Assembly: GCA_030630685.1 (NCBI GenBank)
Contig: DAOVMN010000021.1
Location: forward strand, 1 to 12,870
Source of the DNA: Thermoplasmata archaeon
GTDB taxonomy: Archaea > Thermoplasmatota > DAOVMN01
Length of the DNA: 12,870 nucleotides
Direction: 5' to 3'
Positions 8,185-12,870 of this stretch are shown here, in pieces. How positions within the stretch are numbered: position 1 is the first letter of the stretch; every line of letters starts with the position of its first letter. The position numbers were made by a program, and so were the translations under genes. The notes under the pieces were generated by a model, which saw only the letters and a program-made list of their open reading frames with translations, was not told the origin of the DNA and searched no databases.

Positions 8185-9831
8185 TTAGTAACCCATTCCG
8201 CCCATGTCCGGTGGCATGCCACCGGCTCCGCCCGGAGGCATCGGTGGACCGCCGCCCTTGGAGGCAATGACATCATCGATCCTCAGGATCATGATGGCCA
8301 CTTCGGAAGTGGAGGTGACTCCCTGGGTTTTCACCCTCAGGGGTTCCACTACCTTCATCTTGCGCATGTCCAGCACTTTACCATCGAAGACATTGAGGCC
8401 GGCAAATTTATTGCCTCTCTTGCCCTCATGTGCGCTCCTGAGGTTCACCAGGATATCGATGGCATCCAGGCCCGCGTTCTCCGCAAGGGTCCTTGGAATG
8501 ATCTCCATGGCTGTGGCAAAGGCCTCGATAGCGAGCTGTTCCCTGCCGCCCACCGTCGCAGCGTGCTCTCTCAGTCTTAGGGCGAGTTCGATCTCTGTTG
8601 CACCGCCTCCTGCTACTGCGAAACCATCCTCAAGAGCGATGCTGACCACACTGAGGGCATCGTGGGATGCTCTTTCGATCTCATCCACCACATGCTCCGT
8701 GCCGCCCCTTATAAGGATGGAAACCGCCTTGGCCTTTTTGCACTGGGTGACAAAGGTCATCTCGTCATCGCTGATCTTCATGGATTTTACTTCACCAGCA
8801 TAACCAAGGTCGTCCTTGGTGAGCTCGTCCAGGGTGGTGACGATCCTGGCACCCGTGGCCTTGGCAAGCTTTTCCATGTCGCTCTTCTTGGCCCTCCTGA
8901 TGGCCATGATACCTGCCTTGGCCAGGTAGTACTGCACATAGTCGTCGATACCCTTCTGGCAGATAACCACCTTGGCCCCACTTTCCTTGATCTTGTCGGC
9001 CATGCCCTTCATCATCCTCTCTTCCTCGTCAAGGAAGGCCTGGAGCTGGGTGGGATCGGTGATCTGGATCTTGGCATCCACCTCGGTCTTCTTCACCTCG
9101 AGGGCTGAGTTGATCAGCGCGATTTTTGCTTTCTTAAGCATCCTTGGCATGCTCGGGTGCACAGGCTCCTTGTCGATGATGATCCCCTCGATGATTTTGG
9201 TATCCAGAACAGAGCCGCCGTGCTTCTTCTCGACCTTGATGTTGTCGATGTCAGCGATGAGTTTTCCGTCCTTCTTCTCTACCACGGCTGACACCGCCTT
9301 GACTGCAATGTCTGCGAGATAGTCCTTGGAAGCACCAAGGCTCTTGCCGGTCATGGCGGTCATGGCGATGTTCTTGAGCAATTCCTTGTCCTTGGGGATT
9401 ACCTCGATGGATATGTCCTTGAGTATCTCAAGGGCCTTCTCGGATGCCATCCTGAAGCCGTTTGCGATGATCGTCGGGTGCACGCCCTGGTCTGTGAGAG
9501 CCTCTGCCTGTTTGAGCAGCTCCCCCGCGATGATCACGGTGGATGTGGTGCCGTCCCCGCATTCCTCGTCCTGGGTCTTGGCCACCTCGACCACCATCTT
9601 GGCGGCAGGATGTTCCACGTCGATCTCCTTGAGGATCGTGACTCCATCATTGGTTATGACCACATCGCCCATGCTGTCCACGAGCATCTTGTCCATACCC
9701 TTCGGACCAAGGGTGGTGCGAACCGCATCTGCAATGGCTCTTGCTGCTGCAATATTCCTATTCTGGGCTGTCTTCCCAGATTCTCTCTGTGTTCCTTCTT
9801 TCAGTACTAATATTGGTTGTCCGCCTAGCAT
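8185..9831 (-). CDS. ths: Thermosome subunit (group II chaperonin)
   Basis: This 548-residue subunit has the usual family length for a double-ring, lid-bearing archaeal chaperonin that folds proteins with ATP in the cytoplasm. The ATP site is visible as LGPKGMDKML (41-50), NDGVTILKEID (61-71) and GDGTTS (92-97). Further family motifs are IRGGTEHVVDEIERA, the equatorial EDGFAVAGGGATEIELALRL, and VTSTSEVAIMILRIDDVI near the C-terminus. The tail is rich in Gly, Met and Pro (GGMPPDMGGMGY), as in archaeal thermosomes. ATG at 9831 is supported by GGAGG eight bases upstream. It is the first gene of the minus-strand folding cluster, ahead of grpE and dnaK, and is divergent from TBP. Archaea often have two or three thermosome paralogues; whether this is the alpha or beta type cannot be read here. 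Confidence 0.98.
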   Translation of the reverse strand: MLGGQPILVLKEGTQRESGKTAQNRNIAAARAIADAVRTTLGPKGMDKMLVDSMGDVVITNDGVTILKEIDVEHPAAKMVVEVAKTQDEECGDGTTSTVIIAGELLKQAEALTDQGVHPTIIANGFRMASEKALEILKDISIEVIPKDKELLKNIAMTAMTGKSLGASKDYLADIAVKAVSAVVEKKDGKLIADIDNIKVEKKHGGSVLDTKIIEGIIIDKEPVHPSMPRMLKKAKIALINSALEVKKTEVDAKIQITDPTQLQAFLDEEERMMKGMADKIKESGAKVVICQKGIDDYVQYYLAKAGIMAIRRAKKSDMEKLAKATGARIVTTLDELTKDDLGYAGEVKSMKISDDEMTFVTQCKKAKAVSILIRGGTEHVVDEIERASHDALSVVSIALEDGFAVAGGGATEIELALRLREHAATVGGREQLAIEAFATAMEIIPRTLAENAGLDAIDILVNLRSAHEGKRGNKFAGLNVFDGKVLDMRKMKVVEPLRVKTQGVTSTSEVAIMILRIDDVIASKGGGPPMPPGGAGGMPPDMGGMGY

Positions 9832-9860
9832 ATTCTAAGCCTCCGTTTTATATTTCCTCC

Positions 9861-9876
9861 CAACCCCAAAGGGTTG
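9861..9876. promoter_or_regulatory. Inverted repeat in the thermosome promoter/leader
   Basis: CAACCC-CAAA-GGGTTG is a perfect 6-bp inverted repeat with a 4-base centre. It lies between the likely thermosome TATA box (9905-9914) and the thermosome SD, so it would sit within the 5' leader, near the start of the message. It could be a hairpin in the mRNA or a binding site for a repressor acting just downstream of the start site. It is the only clear GC-rich dyad in the divergent region. Confidence 0.35.
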
Positions 9877-9904
9877 AGTAAGGGGCATCTGTAAATTAGA
9901 CCTT

Positions 9905-9914
9905 CTATAAATAG
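9905..9914 (-). promoter_or_regulatory. Likely TATA box of the thermosome gene
   Basis: On the minus strand this reads CTATTTATAG. A start site about 25 bases downstream falls near 9885, giving a leader of some 50 bases that contains the inverted repeat at 9861-9876 and the GGAGG SD. A second AT-rich element, AATATAAAACGG (about 9857-9846), is too close to the ATG and would place the start inside the gene. Because the element is nearly symmetric, it could also be read on the plus strand. Confidence 0.45.
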
Positions 9915-9955
9915 CTTGTGCATACCGGCTCGCAGTGCTGTTTCCTGTCGTCTAC

Positions 9956-10000
9956 AAAAACTTTATTACGGACTTAAAAAAATCCGGTCCTATAAAAATA
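9956..10000 (+). promoter_or_regulatory. Promoter region of the TBP gene (two TATA candidates)
   Basis: Two elements are visible. CAAAAACTTTATTA (about 9955-9968) resembles an archaeal BRE plus TATA; it predicts a start near 9990 and a leader of about 35 bases holding the GGTGA SD (10016-10020). TATAAAAATA (9991-10000) is a better TATA core but lacks a purine-rich BRE, and it would start transcription only a few bases before the ATG. The presence of the SD slightly favours the first. If TBP binds its own promoter, these sites would also be autoregulatory. Confidence 0.4.
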
Positions 10001-10024
10001 CTATCACTCCCTAACGGTGAGAAT

Positions 10025-10582
10025 ATGCCTGAAACACACGTTGCTAATTTTGTGGTGACCACCCACCTCAGCGAATGGTTCGACCTTGATTATATCGCCT
10101 ATAACCTCCCCGGAGGCGAGTACAGCCCAAATGTTTTCCCTGGTCTTACCTATGTTCTCGATAATCCAAAATCTGCAGTGCTCATCATGAGGAACGGGCG
10201 GGTTGCAGTGACCGGGACAAAGAGCATGGAGGATGCCCAGTCCGCACTGGAGTATGTGGTGGAACTCCTTACCTCCCTGGGCGTCTCTGCGTATTACAAC
10301 ACGGACATCAAGGTACTGAATATCGTGGGTTTTGTAAACCTGGAGGAGGAGATCGATCTTCACACCTTCTACAACTCCCTGAGTACCCCAAAGGCCGAGT
10401 TCGACCCGGAGAAGTTCCCAGGTATCGTTTACCGCATGGGGGATGGGATCGATATGCTCATCTTCCAGTCCGGGAAAGTCGTGTTCACAGGGGCAAAAAG
10501 CATGGACAGCTTCAAGGCATCCGCTGAGATGGGGGCAGAGCTCGTGGAGAGCAAGTTGTCCGAGGCCTCGGCTGAAGCTTAG
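10025..10582 (+). CDS. tbp: TATA-binding protein with a divergent first repeat
   Basis: TBP bends promoter DNA and recruits TFB and RNA polymerase. The 185 residues form the usual two imperfect repeats (about 4-85 and 94-176). Repeat 2 is canonical: N99, V101, F131 (KFPGIVYRM), F147 (LIFQSGK), V153 and T155 match the DNA-contacting Asn, Val, Phe, Phe, Val and Thr known from TBP structures. Repeat 1 keeps N8, F38 (FPGL) and T63, but the second intercalating Phe is M55 (LIMRNGR) and the following Val is A61. ATG at 10025 is preferred because GGTGA lies four bases upstream and the length matches the family; an in-frame ATG at 9935 would add 30 residues unlike TBP and overlap the promoter. The gene is divergent from the thermosome and directly followed by a TatD-like hydrolase. 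It could be the only TBP or a specialised paralogue. Confidence 0.95.
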   Translation: MPETHVANFVVTTHLSEWFDLDYIAYNLPGGEYSPNVFPGLTYVLDNPKSAVLIMRNGRVAVTGTKSMEDAQSALEYVVELLTSLGVSAYYNTDIKVLNIVGFVNLEEEIDLHTFYNSLSTPKAEFDPEKFPGIVYRMGDGIDMLIFQSGKVVFTGAKSMDSFKASAEMGAELVESKLSEASAEA

Positions 10583-11440
10583 ATGTCTTGCGGAATGAGG
10601 ATGAACCCTGATTTTTCCATCTTGGACAACCATATCCACCTCGACCCCGAGGGTCTTGGAGTGGAGGGCGCCAAGAGGTTCGAGCAGGCAGGTGGAAGCC
10701 ATCTGATTCTGGTGCACAAGCCCTACCACCACATTGATCGTGAGGATTTCGGGGTGCAGTTCGAGACCACCCTTGGGCTGGCAGAGAAGGTAAGGAGCGA
10801 GACCGGGCTCGTTGTCTATACCGCACTTTCTCCACATCCCGCAGAACTTACCCGGCTCATGGAGAAGTATCCGCTTGAGAAAGCAAAGGAGATGATGCTC
10901 GAAGCCATCGAGCTTGCGGGGAAGCACGTCCGGGAAGGCCGGGCCCTTGCGTTCGGGGAGGTCGGGCGGCCTCATTATCCAGTGGAGGAATATGTGTGGG
11001 AGGCGTCAAACGACCTCATTCTTTATACCCTTGAATTGGCAAAGGAGCTGGATTGTGCGGTCCAGTTCCACACCGAGGGAGGGAGAGATTCGTTCCGGGA
11101 TATTGCAGGAATCGCAAAGAAGGTTGGTTACCCATTGGAGAGGTGCGTGAAGCATTTCTCAGGACCCGCTATCGAGGAGAAGGAGAATTTCGGGCTCTTC
11201 CCTTCGGTTGTTTCGCGGAAAGGCAGCATCAAGAAGGCCATTGCCAAGGGAAACAGGTTCTTCATGGAAACCGATTACATCGACGAGCTATCCAGACCAA
11301 ACGCTGTGCTTTCCCCTGATACCGTGCCCAAGCTGACTCTGGAATTCCTTAGGAAAGGGATTTTCTCGGAGGAGGATGTGCTCAAGATCCACAGGGAGAA
11401 TCCCGAGAGGGTTTACGGGATTGAGATGGAAAAAAAATGA
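10583..11440 (+). CDS. TatD-like TIM-barrel metal-dependent hydrolase (archaeal type)
   Basis: This is a 285-residue cytoplasmic protein with the amidohydrolase metal-ligand pattern in order: H17-x-H19 (DNHIHLD), E126 (FGEVGRPHYP), H163 (VQFHTEGG), H191 (VKHFSGP) and D231 (METDYIDE). It ends with the ENPERVYGI motif common in TatD-type proteins. It resembles the archaeal group of predicted TIM-barrel hydrolases related to TatD (COG1099, from memory) more than bacterial TatD nuclease itself. The substrate is unknown; DNase or phosphoesterase activity is only a family-level guess. The start ATG directly abuts the TBP stop (TAGATG) without its own clear SD, indicating translational coupling. In-frame ATGs at 10595 and 10601 are alternatives and would remove 4 or 6 residues without harming the fold. 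Co-expression with TBP is strongly suggested. Confidence 0.88.
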   Translation: MSCGMRMNPDFSILDNHIHLDPEGLGVEGAKRFEQAGGSHLILVHKPYHHIDREDFGVQFETTLGLAEKVRSETGLVVYTALSPHPAELTRLMEKYPLEKAKEMMLEAIELAGKHVREGRALAFGEVGRPHYPVEEYVWEASNDLILYTLELAKELDCAVQFHTEGGRDSFRDIAGIAKKVGYPLERCVKHFSGPAIEEKENFGLFPSVVSRKGSIKKAIAKGNRFFMETDYIDELSRPNAVLSPDTVPKLTLEFLRKGIFSEEDVLKIHRENPERVYGIEMEKK

Positions 11441-11506
11441 ATCGACTTGGGGCTTGCAGAGATATAAAGTAGCAAATTTTGTTAGGTGTCCCTCCACCAT
11501 TCATGT

Positions 11507-11583
11507 ATTCGTGCCATTCGTGATTCCCAGGTATTGTGCGGAGTTCATCACGAATCTCACAAATAGACGAATGTCACGAATTT
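11507..11583. repeat. 77-bp intergenic repeat, copy 1
   Basis: This copy matches copy 2 at 74 of 77 positions without gaps, offset by exactly 172 bases. It is an imperfect palindrome: the left arm ATTCGT-GCC-ATTCGTG-ATTC pairs with a right arm whose complement reads ATTCGT-CT-ATTTGTG-AG-ATTC. The loop of about 25 bases contains CCAGGTATTGTGCGGAG. It has no coding potential. It is probably a dispersed non-coding repeat of REP or MITE type; I see no target-site duplication. Confidence 0.85.
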
Positions 11584-11678
11584 ACCAGGTTGGTTTACGA
11601 TGCTTCGTATCTTAGTCACCTTCCGTAGCTCGGATACATCCTCACTTATTAACCTCCTGATATTCGTGTAATTTGTTC

Positions 11679-11755
11679 ATTCGTGCCATTTGTGATTCCC
11701 AGGTATTGTGCGGAGTTCATCACGAATCTCACAAATAAACGAATGCCACGAATTT
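11679..11755. repeat. 77-bp intergenic repeat, copy 2
   Basis: This is the second copy, in the same orientation, 95 bases after the end of copy 1. The stem is slightly better paired than in copy 1: ATTCGT, ATTTGTG and ATTC segments match their partners, interrupted by a 3x2 internal loop and a 2-base bulge. The differences from copy 1 are C to T in the left arm, G to A in the right arm, and T to C near the 3' end. It is preceded by a further ATTCGTG at 11662, perhaps the remnant of a longer element. Confidence 0.85.
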
Positions 11756-11776
11756 GACCACCACAGATTTCGATAG

Positions 11777-11786
11777 ATTATTTTTT
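11777..11786 (+). terminator. Possible poly-T terminator
   Basis: GATTATTTTTTGG contains a run of six T on the plus strand, some 340 bases after the TatD-like stop and past both repeats. Archaeal termination can occur at such T-runs, so it may mark the end of the TBP-hydrolase transcript. A nearer candidate, AAATTTTGTT at about 11475, is weaker. There is no stem upstream. Confidence 0.25.
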
Positions 11787-11805
11787 GGCAAACCCTTAGT
11801 TATGA

Positions 11806-12735
11806 CTACTTGCTTTTTATTTTCCCGATTTTCCCATTCATTGCCTTCTCGAACGCTTTGAGCTTTCCCTTCTTGTAAAGCACAAACACCACCGCACCGA
11901 CAGCTATGAGAATACCAGCTCCTATCCCGGCAATCTCCGCTGTAATTAGCTCATCATCATCCTCGGCCTCATAATGGATGATTGTCACCTTCCTCAGGAG
12001 CACATCGAAGACAGGGTGGTCGTGCACATGTGTCTGGATGGTTGGCAGCGGATCCGGGGTCTCGATCTCCTGGTCCGTGGTGGTCCAGACAGTGGCGATC
12101 TCCCGAACTATTTCGATTCCTTGGACAGTTACACCGAAGACCGCATAACCCCGGTCATCGATCATTCCAAAGGTGCGATTGCGATTGTTTTCCTCGGTAT
12201 CATCGAGCCTGTGCTGCGGCCCATCACAGATGTAGAACTGGCTCGATGCACTGTCCGTGTTGCCCAATTCCCGTGCCATGCCTACCGCGCCGTCCACGTG
12301 GGTGAGTTCGGGATGTGTTTCCAGGGGGATTTCCTCATCAGAACCCCCGTTCCCGTCATCCCACCAGTCCTGAGGTCCCTCATTGTCCTTTGTATACGGG
12401 TCCCCGCCCTGGATCACAAAATCGTCGATGACCCTGTGGAACATGGTGCCATTATAGAATCCGGATTCCGCGAGCATGATGAAGTTCGCTGTGGTGATCG
12501 GTGCCCGTTTTTCATAGAGCTCGATCTCTATGACTCCCTCCCTCCATTCAGCGAAAAGGTTGTATCTCGTAAGCGAGTACCTTACCTCGAGGACGGCATG
12601 GGCATTGGGCCTGTTCCCTGCCTCCGCAGTTATAGACATAGGGAACGGAGACATGATTGCAAGAGTGAGAATGAATGTTACGATTATGAGAGAGTGCTGC
12701 TTTTTTCCGTGGTTCGCAGGAGCACCGGATTTCAT
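11806..12735 (-). CDS. Extracytoplasmic, membrane-anchored cyclophilin (peptidyl-prolyl isomerase)
   Basis: Cyclophilins catalyse cis-trans isomerisation of X-Pro bonds. The 309-residue protein starts with a short basic region and a hydrophobic signal segment (about 15-33) with likely cleavage near TAEA-G (36-40). The cyclophilin domain (about 47-258) has FHRVI (99-103), F106, Q109 (FVIQGGDP), GAVGMAR (149-155), SSQFYI (164-169) and YAVFG. The catalytic Arg is R101. Relative to human CypA, the Asn after M-A is Arg and the loop that normally bears Trp is longer and acidic. One transmembrane helix (about 268-287) and a Lys-rich tail follow, placing the isomerase outside the cell on a C-terminal anchor. 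ATG at 12735 is chosen because TTTAAATA (12766-12759) predicts transcription starting at or beside it; a TTG six codons upstream (12753) lacks an SD. It probably assists folding of secreted or surface proteins. Confidence 0.92.
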   Translation of the reverse strand: MKSGAPANHGKKQHSLIIVTFILTLAIMSPFPMSITAEAGNRPNAHAVLEVRYSLTRYNLFAEWREGVIEIELYEKRAPITTANFIMLAESGFYNGTMFHRVIDDFVIQGGDPYTKDNEGPQDWWDDGNGGSDEEIPLETHPELTHVDGAVGMARELGNTDSASSQFYICDGPQHRLDDTEENNRNRTFGMIDDRGYAVFGVTVQGIEIVREIATVWTTTDQEIETPDPLPTIQTHVHDHPVFDVLLRKVTIIHYEAEDDDELITAEIAGIGAGILIAVGAVVFVLYKKGKLKAFEKAMNGKIGKIKSK

Positions 12736-12757
12736 GTAAATGTGATTTCTCAAGAGG

Positions 12758-12770
12758 CTATTTAAAATTT
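12758..12770 (-). promoter_or_regulatory. TATA box of the cyclophilin gene, likely leaderless
   Basis: On the minus strand AAATTTTAAATAG contains the TATA core TTTAAATA. Its centre lies about 27 bases before the ATG at 12735, the usual distance from TATA to the transcription start in archaea, and there is no SD before that ATG. The message should therefore begin at or within a few bases of the start codon. Confidence 0.5.
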
Positions 12771-12870
12771 GCCTTTTTTTCCCAGAAAGGGCTCGAGACT
12801 ATGTTACAGGTTAGCGAATAAGGAACTGAGATTTTGCGTTTGCGGCCAGACTTGGGAACACGGATGACAC
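12771..12870. other. Right-edge intergenic sequence
   Basis: No ORF, RNA gene or clear promoter beyond the cyclophilin TATA is visible. The last bases (GGAACACGGATGACAC) have the look of the edge of a dispersed intergenic repeat, but too little lies inside the window to judge. Confidence 0.4.

Larger units (their letters stand above)
11441..11805. other. Gene-free region between convergent genes, with repeats
   Basis: I see no coding sequence or tRNA in these 365 bases. They hold two 77-bp direct repeats, and the heptamer ATTCGTG or its complement CACGAAT occurs eight times (11507, 11516, 11549, 11575, 11662, 11679, 11721, 11747). A small hairpin TACGA-TGCT-TCGTA lies at 11596-11609. The region separates the convergent TatD-like and cyclophilin genes. 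Confidence 0.7.

Noticed and set aside
8133..8276. Longer GrpE starting at 8276
   Set aside because: It overlaps the end of the thermosome and the SD before 8132 supports the shorter form.
9326..9838. 170-codon open frame antisense to the thermosome
   Set aside because: Composition mirrors the sense gene; no SD, and the product is low-complexity Ser/Ala-rich.
9935..10024. N-terminal extension of TBP from an ATG at 9935
   Set aside because: It would run through the TATA candidates, adds sequence unlike TBP, and the ATG at 10025 has an SD and gives the family length.
11584..11678. tRNA or small RNA between the repeats
   Set aside because: No cloverleaf or T-loop pattern; only a 5-bp hairpin at 11596-11609.
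11507..11755. CRISPR array
   Set aside because: Only two units, 77 bp long with a 95-bp gap, no further repeats and no cas genes in the window.
11974..12765. 263-codon open frame antisense to the cyclophilin gene
   Set aside because: The sense strand carries a clear cyclophilin with signal segment and anchor; the antisense product is not recognisable.
12855..12870. Terminal GGAACACGGATGACAC as a repeat element
   Set aside because: Sixteen bases at the window edge are too few to call without seeing the continuation or other copies.

Overview
The window reads as a chromosomal segment of an archaeon, most likely a euryarchaeal-type lineage such as Thermoplasmatota. The evidence is an archaeal TATA-binding protein (TBP), a group II chaperonin (thermosome) with a Gly/Met-rich tail, archaeal TATA-like promoters combined with Shine-Dalgarno (SD) sites of the GGAGGTGAT type, and a giant surface protein built from CARDB-, NEW3- and PKD-like modules with a cytoplasmic zinc ribbon. 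The lineage is inferred from gene content; no rRNA or other phylogenetic marker beyond these proteins is present.

Layout. (1) Bases 3-4760 (+) hold the 3' part of a very large membrane-anchored surface protein, whose gene starts upstream of the window. It is followed by a possible 23-codon ORF (4772-4843) and a soluble coiled-coil protein with a zinc ribbon at each end (4843-5541). All three zinc ribbons in the two larger proteins share the spacing C-x2-C-x10-C-x2-C. (2) On the minus strand, converging on this block, lies a protein-folding cluster read thermosome (9831-8185), grpE (8132-7419), dnaK (7416-5566). It pairs an archaeal chaperonin with a bacterial-type Hsp70 and its exchange factor; no dnaJ is present. 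(3) A 193-bp divergent promoter region (9832-10024) separates the thermosome from a TBP gene (10025-10582). TBP is directly abutted by a TatD-like metal-dependent hydrolase (10583-11440). (4) A 365-bp gene-free region (11441-11805) carries two 77-bp direct repeats, 74/77 identical, each able to fold into an imperfect hairpin. (5) A signal-peptide-bearing, membrane-anchored cyclophilin (12735-11806, minus) follows, with a likely leaderless promoter. The last ~85 bases contain no gene that I can see.

The theme of the centre and right is protein folding: chaperonin, Hsp70 plus GrpE in the cytoplasm, and a peptidyl-prolyl isomerase outside the membrane. The most notable observation is in TBP. Its first repeat has Met and Ala at two positions that are normally DNA-contacting Phe and Val, while its second repeat is canonical. 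Because it is transcribed divergently from the chaperonin, it may be a specialised TBP paralogue. The left block may be a two-component surface assembly linked through cytoplasmic zinc ribbons. Both ideas are inferences.
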